Assembly: GCA_028532985.1 (NCBI GenBank)
Contig: JANCIK010000010.1
Span: 1,364,001 to 1,428,000 of the forward strand
Length of the DNA: 64,000 bases
Direction of reading: 5' to 3'
DNA from: Stropharia rugosoannulata
Taxonomy: Eukaryota > Basidiomycota > Agaricomycetes > Agaricales > Strophariaceae
Both the position numbers and the translations under genes were made by a program. The notes under the pieces were generated by a model. The model searched no databases and was not told the origin of the DNA. It saw nothing but the letters and a program-made list of their open reading frames with translations. The stretch's first letter is position 1. Each line of letters opens with the position of its first letter. Below, piece after piece: positions 36,975 through 48,341 of this stretch.

Positions 36975-38561
36975 CTAGAAGGTGGTTGTCCACGCCCTCA
37001 GGTCGAAGTCGGAGTCGCGCGCATCGTCCATCCAGCGGTATTCCTAATAAGAAAATTGTCAGAAAAAAGCTTGAGAATAAAGGATATGATATACCAGAAG
37101 AGTCTTGGGGCTGTGCCTCTCATCCGGGTCCTTCACCAAACAGGCATCTACGAACTCCTCGGCCTCTTCGTCAAAGGACGACCCAAGCCGGGGAGCCGGT
37201 TCCCGCACAATTTGGTGCATGAGCTCGATTATGCTCATTGACGACATGCCGTTGGCGTCGAATGTCGCGTTCTTGCTCATGCGCTTCGACGCGCGCTTGC
37301 TGATACGCTTTTGCTGGCGCTTGTTGAACAAGAAGGTGGAATCGCGGTGGGTGGGGGTTTTGTCTTTGTATGAGTCCGGGGACCAGTCGGAATCGCTATC
37401 AGAACCAGACCTTTCTTCGCGGAGGACATCAAGATCGGACGTATCGTCGTCGTCTGAGAGACTCTCAGTGAACGGGAATCGGCCAGTGGCCAGTTCGATC
37501 AGTGAGATTCCAAGAGACCAGATGTCGGACTTTATGGTATATTCAGCGCCCTGGATGCGCTCAGGCTGCAGGGCTACGGTTCAGGAATAGCACAAAACAT
37601 ATAGAATGTGAAACGCACGCTCATGTATACGGAAGTACCCACAAACGTATTGGCAATGGAATTAATTAACTCCCCGGATACTCCAAAATCGCACAACTTG
37701 ATGTCTCCTTCAGAGTTCAGGAGAATGTTTGAAGGTTTGATGTCTTGAAACCATGTAAGCATTACTAAAAACAAATACCACACGCTCAGAGGAATGATGA
37801 CGAACCACGGTGAATGATCCGATGAATATCATAAAGATAGGTCAGTCCCTCCAGAACCGAATTTGCGACAAGGCAGACCACTTGGATGGGTATGGCACCA
37901 ATTTTCTTGTATATCGAGTCGAATGAGCCCTTATCCATGAACTCCATGCAAATACAGATGTTCGGCTCTGCGAGGAACGACCCAAAGCACGAAATGATAT
38001 ATTGTGAATGGCACTCGTGCATGATTTGCAGCTCACGAAGGATCTGTTTTCGCACTGATGATTTGGCATCAATTAGAACAATCTAAGAGCCTGTGAGCAG
38101 GCCCCGAAGAAGAACGCTTGACCACGTACCTTTTTAGCCATGATGGTGCCAGTGGGAACATGTTCGACCTTCTCGACACTGCCGCCATTCCCCTGTCCCA
38201 GATCTGCGAGCTTTTTCAGATCTGCGTTCTTGAGCCCGAGCTTTTTGACAGCCTTCGACTGCAAGTCCAGCTTCTCCAACGTCTTGGACAGCGTCGCGTG
38301 CATGGCACTGCGGCGGCCCGTAGCCGGACTTTCTGCAGGCAATGTAGGATCGAGAACAAATCCATTAACTGGGCCTGCTTCGTCGGCCAGCGGAGGGGGT
38401 CGTCTCTTTCCAGGCGGTGGTGCTGGTCTCGTCGCGATGGGGTTGATAGAGCTTGGAGCAGGGGATGGCTCCTCTTCTGCCGGGAGGACTAGGGCCTTGA
38501 AATTGCGCTTAGTGCGTAGGGGAACGGTGGGAGGGACATATCCAAGAGTGGGTGTAGCCAT
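36975..38561 (-). CDS. MAP kinase kinase, Ste7/Fuz7 type
   Basis: This is a dual-specificity protein kinase expected to phosphorylate the Fus3/Kss1-type MAPK of the pheromone and filamentation pathway. Five exons give about 460 residues. Start ATG 38561 opens with a polar, proline-rich N-terminal region. Kinase landmarks: Gly loop [15 protein letters not shown]-binding Lys in MAKKIV (at an exon end), [30 protein letters not shown] with the MAPKK S-x-A-x-T phospho-acceptor pattern, then YMSPERIQ. Subdomains IX and X are separated by an insert of about 75 residues with an acidic part ([12 protein letters not shown]) and a basic part ([13 protein letters not shown]), as in other basidiomycete Ste7 proteins. 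The last exon, 37040-36975, ends in DLRAWTTTF. The Ste12 factor at 49051-53212 is a known downstream element of the same pathway. Confidence 0.92.
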
Positions 38562-39456
38562 ATTTCTGAGTGCGCTCGTCGCGTTGGGTATAAAATTGGT
38601 GGTCAAGACAGTAAGTATTTTAAATAACGGTAACCGCGGCATCAACTACTCCATTCCCACGTTGCATCATGGATTCCTGTCGCCGCCAGCGCACGTATGC
38701 AGTCTGAATGAGGGAAAGTCGCCAATCTGAAGCATACCTAGAGGGTACATACCTAAAACGCGGAAGTCATGATAGATGGATTGCTCCTAGTTACTAGGGC
38801 AAAGAGATCGCTTCTCTCTCCTTGTTCAGGGAAGCACGCTATGCTTCCCTTTGTGAGTCTGGTATTTACACAGGCTGAACCTTTCCAGCTGCCACATACT
38901 TATTCATAGGCACTGCGCTCACGTTGCGGGACATGAGTGAAACATTTGATTACATTCAAAGCCCATCATATCATATCGCGGATTTTAACACTTTGATGGC
39001 AATTGGATGGCAAACCTCCGAATTTATATTTAAACATCACTGCCACGTTTTGGAGTTACATATCACTTTGTTGGAGGCGACACCGGACGACGGAGGTATT
39101 TGCCAATGTGGAACGACTTTCATTGTCTTAAAGCGCGCAGTAACACGCTAAGCTGGAGGTAAGAATATGCATTAGATGCTGAAAAGTCAAGACTAAGTGC
39201 GCCTTGCAAGTGCCTTAGTGACACTGAGCGCTGAGCTCGCAGCCGAATCAAAGCCGGATTACACCCTGAGCCAAATGAGGCCGAATATTTATTTTAGTTC
39301 ACTAAAACATGATGACAAATTGATGTATATATGTTTGAACTGGAAGGTACTAGTCAATTAATACAAGCATTACGGATTATTCATGCATCATGACTCAGTG
39401 GCGCTCACTCATCCTACCTTCCAACTATAACTTTTCGCAGCTGTTCATCAGCCATT
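38562..39456. other. Shared promoter region of MAPKK (-) and PAAF1-like gene (+)
   Basis: A divergent 5' region of about 0.9 kb. It contains one TGAAACA heptamer near 38935 and a short direct repeat (GGGAAGCACGCTATGCTTCCC, a small palindrome near 38830-38850). No gene is supported. Confidence 0.5.
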
Positions 39457-41397
39457 ATGGGATCCACGGTTTTGACTCTTCCTATAGTGGCTATCCAGAA
39501 TAGCTTTCCCGAAGTTCTCCAAGAGGTTCAAGATGGAATTATCCCATCTGATAAGTTTTGGATCTCGTGCTACAAGGCTTCAGAACCTTCTGTCCATGCC
39601 AAAGTCCACGCAGAACTTGACGACCACGACCGCAACCTTGTCAAACTCAAGACAGTTGAAGGGGATGTTGATATATCAAAAGATGCTACTGGAGTGAGTT
39701 CTGAAATGGCGTTATTTGTATTATCTTTCTTCTACAAGATTCTGTGGGTCTAGTGGCATCGGCAAGCTGTGATTTATCAGCTTTTCCAGCCCTATACACG
39801 ATGAATCAATATCACAGTTCTCGGATGCAATGTTTCACCCCTGTTTTCTATGACGAGTCTTTGTGATCCTTGTATTCGATGGATATACGATGATGGTCAA
39901 GGTTCTTTGGTATTTTGCTTTCATCTATTATCGCGGCAGTGTCAAATTCTTGTAATCTGTGAACGTCGACTGGTTCTTATTCTCCCCTTGTTCTGAATCT
40001 TAAACCCATGCTCACTTGATGCAGAATTACACCGTCGCCTGCAAACCGTTGAATATACTACCCACGAAGGTTTTGACGCCCATCCAAGAATACAAAGATC
40101 AAGAACGCTCCAATCCTGCTCGCGTACGTTTTGATTATCCACAATCTGTTCGCATTCACACATGCATTAGCCACATAGGATTACTGCATTTGACGTCTCT
40201 CCTGATTCATCACGATTCGCGACTGGATATCTGGATGGCGGGATTTTTCTATACCCTACGACTGCGGCGCAACAACACACATATCCGCGCGATGACATAC
40301 TACCTAAATGTTTCGATGTCACGAAAACAAGGACATGGAGCAAACCACACCTAAGCGGGGTATCCTCGCTCAGATTTTTCCCCTCCTCGCGCGTCCTTTT
40401 GTCCACCGGGCTCGATTTCTCTCTCACCATCCTATCTGCAGAGCTCCCCGACGAAGGTAGCAACAGGGGGACAAGAGTTGACCCCGTTCGGACATTACGT
40501 GCTCACACACGACCGGTAACCGACACAGCGATCATTGCGCTTGGCCGCAACATCGTCTCTGCCTCCCGTGACTCGACCGTGAAGCTCTGGGACGTGTCTT
40601 CGGGAGAAGTGCTGTCCTCCTTATCTGCCCAATCCGCTGTTGCCTCCATCAGTCTGGGTGAGCGACTTCCTGCGCTCCCTGACGGCGAAGAGATGGTGCC
40701 ACCACCGTCAAGCGATGCGCGCGAGCTCCCCGAGACCGCTTCCAAGGTCGTCTTCTGCGGTCTTGAGAACGGCGCGTTCGAGCTCTTCGACCTCGGGTTC
40801 AAGAAGTCGACCTTCACCTCTCCTACCACGGGGAGTGCGCTGACTTCCGTCGCGTACGCCCAGTCCCACAATCTATTCGCGACAGGCTCAGCTGTAGGCA
40901 CGGTCACCGTGTACGATACACGTTCACTTGACACGCCACTGACAGCCTTCCGCCGCCTCGACACGTCGATCTGTGACCTTGCGTTTGTCGTCACGGGTGG
41001 AGGAGTCGGGCTGGCTGTTGCGACCTCAGACGGTCTTCCATACGTTGCCAGTGTGGTCCCCGAGGGTCCGGTTGTAAGCATGGAGCTGGTTGGCGTCGAT
41101 TGCGATCCGGTGCAGAACGTCACAGTGCGCGGCAGCGATCTTTGGACGGCAAGTGATGACGGAGTGGTCAGAAGGTACGTAGCATGATGGCGCCATGACA
41201 AAGGAAATATGTATGTATCTTGTCCAACGTAGCTTGCTGCGAATACAGAGATTGTTCGATCATCTTGTGCGCGCTGATTGTTCACTGGGTTTTTGCATAG
41301 TTTTACGAGTGATGAACAGAATTCGCAATTTGAGCGCTTTGTCTCTAAAACAACAGGCTGGCCCGACTTAGGTCGTCAAGGATTACGAGGCTCGTAA
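39457..41397 (+). CDS. PAAF1/Rpn14-like proteasome-associated WD40 protein
   Basis: This is a predicted chaperone of the 26S proteasome regulatory particle base; family members bind ATPase subunits and aid or restrain assembly. Exons: 39457-39693, 40025-40123, 40171-41174 and about 41300-41397, giving roughly 474 residues. The N-terminal domain has KFWISCYKASEPSVHAKV, equivalent to the start of PAAF1. WD40 repeats follow: RITAFDVSPDSSRFATGYLD, then HTRPVTDTAIIALGRNIVSA leading into SRDSTVKLWD, a strongly conserved PAAF1/Rpn14 segment, then LFATGSAVGTVTVYDTR and DLWTASDDGVVRR. Intron 1 is 331 nt, unusually long for this locus. Function by homology only. Confidence 0.87.
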
Positions 41398-41734
41398 GCT
41401 GTGAACATCGACATATGCTTCTTAACTAATGTTCTATCTTTGGATATCACCAGGGCGGTGTAGTTCGCGAATAAGGATTCTAACGTTGTTGTTCAATTTC
41501 TAAAGACACTGAGTTACGATCAATCAATTAAACTCGGAAGTCTCGACAACGCCGACGTTGTATAAACGGGTTACATTTCTTTGATTACAATATTATACAT
41601 GGTGATGGATATACATACTATAGGCTACTATAGGTGCGCAATATTTCACTTTATTGTATACAGTAGATTAAGGTAATCGCCATGATGGCCTCCTTATTCA
41701 GTTCATTCGTCGAAAGCTCAACAGCCACGCAATC
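41398..41734. other. Convergent intergenic region
   Basis: These 337 bases lie between two converging genes and should contain both polyadenylation regions. Nothing else is visible. Confidence 0.5.
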
Positions 41735-43959
41735 TCACTTCGTATGTTCTCCATCATGTCGACCACCAAGTGCCCGCAATCCTCCTTTCAGCTTATGGAA
41801 AAAGCCATGCTTTTTAGGCGTCGGCTTCAGCTCCCCGCGCGCAGCGTCTTTCACCTCCTCCACCCCCTGGGGCGCTCCTGCAGCCGGCTTACCCCCTGAA
41901 ACCTTACCAGTAGAAATGGAGCCATTTGCAGTCTTTGCGCTCGGCGTCGTCGCAGAGTCCGTATCATGCGGAGCCGTGTTAGGAGCCTTCGGTGCCGCGA
42001 TGGGCACGCCGTGGCCAGGTGTCGCACGCGTCGAGTCAATCATTCCAGAGTCCCCGCTGAACTTGTGCGCGTGCGCTACTTGGCTTGCGCTGGGCGACGT
42101 CGGGTCCATATGGGGAGTGTGCATGTGGAATGGCGCGCCTTCGCCCTGCCGCTCTTTCACAGCGGTAGTGTATTGGCGTCCATCCGTAACGGGGAAGTCG
42201 TGTGACATTGCTAGGTCGCGGGCCGGCTCCGAAGCGTGCTGTTGGGGCTGGAGGCGCGAACTGCTCTCCGCATTGTCGTTGACAGCGTCGACTTTCTGCG
42301 GCTGAGTAGAGGTAGGTTCCTTCTCTAATTCGCTGTGCGTTTCATGGTTGTTGATTTGTGGCTCGCTGTTCAGCTGCTTTGGCATCGACTCTACTACATC
42401 GGCGTCAAATGTGTCCGAGTCGGGCTTGATAGATAGGCTCGTTACGTCGTCGCCTTCGTGTCGAGTACTTGCTGCTTCTTTGGAGTCTGGAATTGGTTGG
42501 GCTTGACATTCCGGTTTGGGAGCTGGCGGCTGTTTATCGACTGCCTCAGTACGTGCCTTATCTTCGTAGTGCGGTATGCCACTTGCTATCTCCTCCTTGG
42601 GGGCTTCATCCAAGCGGCGCTCGGCGTCGTATTCATCCCGAATCGCGTCAGATGCAGAGTACATGTGGGATCCTCCTGTACTCTTGCCGTTGCTGTCACT
42701 GTCATTTGGCTCGGACGCACAGTATGTCGACTCCTTCCCAGTGCTTGTGAAAAGGCTTGCACCGGGAGTGCTGCCGATGTGTACTTGCGTCCCCACAAGA
42801 CTACGCATGCTTGCATCTGAGCTCGCCGACGTGACGTGATAGTTGATATCTTCGCCTTCAGCTTTGGAGGATGGGTCTTCTACTTGAAAAAGCGGCTCTG
42901 CTTCGTGCGGTGTTTGGGGAGATTGATGAGACTCTTCAGTCTTTTCAGTGATCCTGCTGAGGCCTTCGGTCATCGCTCCAGGTTCAAAGGGCTGGTCAAC
43001 ATGCGGCGTGTTTCTGTTTGACTCAAACGGAAGGTTGCTGGTAAAACCCGACTCGTTCGCGGCATCTTTAATGTTCATACTTAGAAGCTCCATGGGCTCA
43101 TCCGTATCTGCCGTCGCTGGAGAGTCGAGCTCGCTCGGCGTCATTGAGCGGGGCTCGGGCGTCGTCGTCCTAGACCCTGCATCTGGTGTTTCATTAAATG
43201 TGGTAGCGACGTCTAACTTGGGGGTATCCGAGTCCACATGAGCGTTCTGCGACTGCTCGGGTGACCTCGCTTCGCGGGAATAAGTCAAATCAAGCCAACA
43301 GAGTCAAGGATCGACTTACGTAGGTATGCAGCGACACCGGGAGGTAGGTAGCCGCCTACGGTATCTGCTGTCTTGACTGCGTATTCTCGCGCCTTCTCGA
43401 GAGCGTTTGTCGTCACATCCTTCACATACTTTGCATCATAGTCGATTGTTTCAACAACCATGTCCCGCATATACTGGACGTCGTCTGCTAGTGTCGAAGG
43501 TTGTGTGTTCTTGCTACTGAGGCCTGGAAAGGAGCCTGGAACCTCTACTCCGGGCGTGGTTGTTGCTGTCGATACGCCAGGCTCTCCGCCTACGGGTGCG
43601 TATTCCTCAAAAGTTGGGGTATTCAGTTTGAACGCTTCTGGCTCGTTCGATGCTGCGAATCTGGCGAGCGACGGCTCCCCCTCTACGGGTGGCAGGGAAT
43701 TTGATTTAGAAAGTACGTCAAACTGCGAAGGAGGTATATGCTGATTGTCTTCATCTGCGTGTAATGCATTATAACTGGTCTTTGGAAGGCGGTCTGTGGG
43801 ATAGTCTGTCTCCACAATAGGCCCAAGAGCCGCGAGGGTCGTTGATGCCCAGTCGGATGAGTTGTGCGCAGGTAGGTTGCTCAGTCCGTCTGTGGAAACG
43901 CCTTCACCGGCCCTGTCGGTCTTATTGTCTTGAGACTGTGTAGTTTGAATATCTGACAT
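41735..43959 (-). CDS. Long disordered protein with amphipathic segments, unknown function
   Basis: Two exons (43959-43320 and 43269-41735, 50-nt intron) encode 724 residues. Most of the chain is rich in Ser, Thr, Glu, Asp, Pro and His and should be disordered. Two parts look structured: a segment near residues 180-214 (AKYVKDVTTNALEKAREYA then VGGYLPPGVAAYLR), which resembles membrane- or lipid-droplet-binding amphipathic repeats, and a basic, Gly-rich C-terminus (KKHGFFHKLKGGLRALGGR) that could be a second membrane-binding helix. I recognise no catalytic domain. A role at lipid droplets or membranes is only a guess from composition. Confidence 0.72.
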
Positions 43960-44459
43960 TGTGTATTGTAGCGGCGGGATGGTAGAGAAAGAGAATTAGT
44001 CGGAGTTTTTGACGTTAAAATTCTAATCGTAAGGCCCCAAGCTGGTTTCTGACGTCAAGTGATGACATCATAGTGGCTTGATTTTCGCGGTCCTTTCGTT
44101 GATCCCTTTCGCACGCTGGCGCGTTCAATTGGCGTGCAATGCATTATATGCATTATACTTCGACTATATGGCAATTTAGGGGACGCCTCTGCAGTTGTCA
44201 ACCCACTTTTGTACATGTTGCTCACAAGTTGCTCGTCAAATATTCTCGCGAAATATCGCTGGGATACTTGTCCTTTTTCCACGTCCCAGGCGACTCCCTC
44301 TAAGGGTATAACGCTCTATAAGCAAAATTGATAATTGACCCTTCGTCTTGCATTGTTTGCAAGGGATGTTTTAGAAATATGCAGACTCGTTGAGGTGGCT
44401 AAAGTTACATTCGGCGAGACTCTCTCATCGTGAAGTTTAAATTACATACAACTAAGACA
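43960..44459. other. Intergenic region
   Basis: About 500 bases. A direct repeat of TGCATTATA sits near 44140-44158. No gene is supported. Confidence 0.45.
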
Positions 44460-46439
44460 CTACGCAATAGTGGCGACAATCTTGTGCTGTCCAATGGGAG
44501 CTCTATGAATCTCTTTCATCTTCCATCCGGCCTTCTGAAGCAAGCCTTTAAATTGGGAAGGAGTGCGCTCGACACCGTTAAGACAGGCCATCATCTAGCA
44601 AAATTATAAGAGGTTTAAATAGTTTAAAAATGGTACTTATCAATACCTGCAGGTCTAAGAAATACGGAAATAAGTTTGCATGTCCGTAGTTGGGCAAAAG
44701 AGGATTTGGAGCGGTCTTGCTTTCCATACCAGGCACATCTTGATCAACAGTTGTGTCCTCGCATGCATATTCCAGAAGAGACTCAATTAAAATCAGTTCA
44801 CTGTCGGGACTGGCTGCTTCGTGGAGCTGCTTCAGGATCTGGATGCAGACAGAGTCGGGCCAGTCGTGCATTATCATACGCATGAAGTACACTCGAGCGT
44901 GCTTAACTGGCTGCTCAGTGAAGAAATCGTGTGCTATTGCATTGTCAAGTAAGCCTAACCATCTGACAGGATAATAATTAAGCGCAAAATTACACATACC
45001 TTGCAGTTTAACAGTTCGAGAAGCGAGCAAGTCAGGAGCATTACTCTCAAAATACTATGTCACCGTTCAATAGTCTGACTCATGGCAAAATGTAAGTCCA
45101 CTTGCCAATTTTGTTTCTGAATCTATTACAGCCCCACGGTCTTGAACAATATATTTGAAGTTTGGAAATTCTTTGGCAAGAACCATAGTTTGAGTTCCTA
45201 CACCTCCACCAACATCAACAATAATGCTTTTAGAAGGTAGTTTGTTCCAGTTATAACCTAATCACCATCAATATTGAACTAGGCAACTTTGAGAAACCCG
45301 GAGAAATATTGCATACCTTCGCATATTGCTTTTTGTGGAAACATCAGAGATCCAGCCTCAAACCCTATACCAAAACGACGGAGCCTGTACTCATTGCCTG
45401 GGCTTTCCAACCATGCAAACATTGAAAGGTCCGTGTTAAATGCCTTGCTCAACGCTATGTGTGTGTGGTCGTTAGCTGTTTCGAAGTTGCGGTCAGTGAG
45501 AGCCTCGAGCAAGTAGGCAGAAGATTTAAATTCTTCATCCGCACTATTTAAAGTATTTATATTAGATGTAATATTTCATGAAATGATATTCTTACACATG
45601 ACCAACTGCTGCAGCAACGCCGGAGGTCTCGAGAAACTTATCTATCGGTCTGTCATAGAATATGTATTATCTGTATATTAACTGTGTCGCTTTTATAGTG
45701 AGACTAACCTTGCAATTAAAGTATCTACATCCTTTCCTGTATCAAGGACCGATGATATGCGATTATTTGTGAAAACATCAGGCGAGACCTCTGCAGCCCT
45801 TATATCAAGCCCATTTTTGAATAAGAAACTTAGTAATCTTACCTCGGAAGATATGTTCTGTTGCCAACAAGCGTAGTATGCGCCCTAATGGTATTCAATA
45901 AAGAATTGGGAAGCGCGAGCTTGAACAATTGCAATTTAAGTACCTAATTTACCAGCATTTAAGCCATTACGTAAGCTGATCTCATTTATGTGGAGACCCT
46001 GCAGTCACAACATAAGTATTGCACTGACAACATCATAACATTAAAGGTGAGTTTACTCACGCTAGGTCCGGCTTCTCTCAATATTTCTACAACATTGGTC
46101 TCCACAACAATCCTAAGTGCGGCAGGGACATGAAACTGTCACAGCACATTTCAAGTTGGTACAGTGTTATTATAAGGACCAAGAGACGTTTGTACTAACC
46201 TGCATAGATGTGGTGATTAGTCCCAAGGGGGCGGGTGTGAGTACAGCGGTGAGCTGTGCCGCCGCGGAAACAATCGTCTTTGCCAAAGCACTGATTTTTA
46301 CATCCAAGAGGGGTGCTTCAGATTCAAGTGAGAATGGCCTGTTTAAATCAGGAATAGTTGTTTTGCTCTTGCTGCATATCTGCTCAATGGCGCAAACTGA
46401 TTCTGAAATGAGACTTGCTAGAGACCCAAGAGTAGTCAT
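44460..46439 (-). CDS. S-adenosylmethionine-dependent O-methyltransferase (COMT-like)
   Basis: This is a plant-COMT-type, cytosolic O-methyltransferase, expected to methylate a hydroxyl of a small aromatic or polyketide/terpenoid metabolite. About 12 exons give roughly 455 residues. The N-terminal dimerisation region includes FHVPAALRIVVETNVVEILR and a winged-helix-like part. The SAM site is IIVDVGGGVGTQT, the acidic strand YIVQDRGAVI follows, and the catalytic His is in MIMHDWPD. The C-terminus is RAPIGQHKIVATIA and then TAG. The first ATG of the frame is 46439. One junction, 45055-45105, is a 51-nt GC-AG intron with donor GCAAGT. Using it joins ETKL to YFESNAPDLLASRTVKLQ, as the family requires. 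A 230-bp MITE lies about 180 bases upstream of the start codon. Confidence 0.88.
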
Positions 46440-47219
46440 GGCGGTCGTTGAACCAATGTACACCTACATCCTTCATGGGTTATGCCTCGCTTTAAGGCTT
46501 TCTGCGATTCACAGACCTTATCATGTGGTGCAAACATAGGCAGCTGTCAGCTTTCAAGATTAAGAGCATTTTCCAAGATATTCAAAGATAATTCTTCATA
46601 GGAATCCATCATTATACTGTACCATTTTAAATGGTTCGTCCATCCCATGTCCCAAACCCAGGAGAAATTTTTGAAAATGGCTGAGACCATACCTCCAAAA
46701 CTGGCTTGTCCTAAAAAAAACTGGCTGGACAAAAAATTTTGGACGAAATTTTTGGATTGTCCCGGGTCATGCCAAAAGTGGCGGGGCATAAATTTCGTCC
46801 ATGGTGTCCCATGTCCCCCCTGGATGAACCATTCGAAATGGTACAGTAACAGAGATATACTGAAGCTATTAGATGGCAAGTTTGTTCATATGGTGTCTGG
46901 AGTACTAAAGTAAACAATTTACAGAGTTAAAAAAACCTTCTCACGTCGTACATGAATGAATCCAGAAGGATGGCCTGCTACTGTACGAGTATCGCACGCT
47001 GTCCATTCTTCCTGTCGTCAAAACTCAAGGCTGTCATTGCAGCCCCTGACATGGCTTTATCAGCTTATTGCTTCTTCTGTGAAGCATCAGAAAAGCCGTG
47101 TCTGGACATTGGGAAAAACACAAACCTTCTCATAAGTTAACTTGTATAACTATATATTGTGGGTGCATAAATTTAAACTTGACTGCTTCTTCACCTTGTG
47201 ATTTTCCCTGAATAACCAA
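46440..47219. other. Intergenic region with MITE between OMT and BTB copy 2
   Basis: This is the 5' flank of the O-methyltransferase gene. Apart from the inverted-repeat element at 46617-46846 it contains only chance ORFs, such as one near 46952-47140 with no motif. Confidence 0.5.
46617..46846. mobile_element. Non-autonomous DNA transposon (MITE), Tc1/mariner-like by TA target site
   Basis: This is a 230-bp element with terminal inverted repeats of about 26 bp. The left end starts CTGTACCATTTTAAATGG and the right end read backwards starts CTGTACCATTTCGAATGG; 23 of 26 positions match. Each end is flanked by TA (46615-46616 and 46847-46848), as expected for a TA target duplication. A subterminal TCCCATGTCCC occurs at both ends in direct orientation. 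There is no transposase ORF. Only one copy was seen in the window. Confidence 0.75.
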
Positions 47220-48341
47220 TTACTGTTGACCCGTTTTGTCAAAGTCAACCATGTCAGCCCACTTGGGTAAGTTGAAGAAAAGCGAGAGCCCTTGCCATGT
47301 CGTTTTGCGTGCGAACTCATACACATCAACGACCACGTATGAACACGGCTTGCATAACAGGAATTCAGACTGTCGAACAGTCGAAGCCGAAGGAAAAGAA
47401 ATAAAATGTTTTCCTTCTGCAGTTATGACCATGATGCTGCCGAACTTATTTGCAAACCTGATCGAACAAATCTCTCTACTTCTGCAAACGTACGAGTTGG
47501 TCAAAGGCTCATTCTGGTTGGGTTCTAGGTCTCCTACCATCATAGCTTCATAGTCTACCGTGTCGATCAAGAAGTTCAGGAAGATTCCATATAAACATAG
47601 CATGAAGGACATTCGTCCACAGATACAGGTTAAAAGGCCATTCGATTCCATGGCCCCGAAAGGCTTGCTTTTGTTCTGCCCTTTAAGTCGTGGTTTTCCC
47701 GTCACAATCTCTGACTAGGAGCCGGATGAGAGTAAGAATATTGCGTTGTACTGTATGTCACTTCAAACTTGGGTGTATATTGCGCACATGTGAAGCAATG
47801 ACACCGGGAGTATGAATGGGATGTGACATTCGTAAGCCAAGTTGATAAGGAATGATGGATACTTTTTCAAGTGTGCGCGAACAACTTCCTCATTCATGTC
47901 ATAAGCTTTCATCTCCTTTGCAAATAGGTAGTGTAACTGAGAGAGCGCCGTCTGCCTGAATCGAACAATGTCGTATTTTTGGCCCAGTCTAACCATAGTC
48001 TGGAGCTTATGATGAGTCAATATTTCAATGATGGTGGACGACCCGATTCTGAAGGGAAAAAAATTATGCGATGAACAGGGAAATGTCACCATGCAGGAGC
48101 GTACACATATTGTCGTATTGTCGGTATCTAGTGAAGTATCTGAGGGGTTAATTACAGGGCAGTCGTCGACCTGAAGCCCAGGGTCAGGATGGGCCACGGT
48201 AAACATACTGTGCATAACCTGAGATTGGAGCGAGAGTATCGAGCGATGCACGCGAAACTGTGTCGTTTCTGCCTGTAGTACGACATTTCCGTCGTCGAAC
48301 CAGAACTTAGCACTGCGCCTCGTGTTTTCTGGCTGCGTCAT
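47220..48341 (-). pseudogene. BTB/POZ domain gene, copy 2, probably frameshifted
   Basis: This is an inverted paralogue of the BTB gene at 30461-31603. Exon 1 starts at ATG 48341 with SAKFWFDDGNVVLQAE and FRVHRSILSLQSQVM. A second part encodes TMVRLGQKYDI and LINLAYECHIPFILP, and a third (about 47711-47220) encodes LLTCICGRMSF, CSIRFANKFGS and a Cys-containing tail. At 48108-48123 an exact 8-bp tandem duplication (TATTGTCG twice on the plus strand) shifts the frame. One repeat less would restore a segment reading NMCTLLHG, equivalent to NLCALLYG of copy 1. In the present sequence that segment is lost and the frame reads through the likely intron instead. It could still make an altered protein, so pseudogene status is probable rather than proven. 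Confidence 0.55.
48108..48123. repeat. 8-bp exact tandem duplication in BTB copy 2
   Basis: The plus strand reads TATTGTCGTATTGTCG. It lies in the BTB exon at the point where similarity to copy 1 jumps to another frame. Confidence 0.8.

Noticed and set aside
38934..38942. TGAAACA heptamer upstream of the MAPKK as a Ste12 binding site
   Set aside because: It is a single seven-base match nearly 400 bases away; such matches are expected by chance in a window this size and no paired site was found.
46547..46917. Overlapping ORFs on both strands around the MITE
   Set aside because: They arise from the inverted-repeat element itself and do not resemble a transposase.
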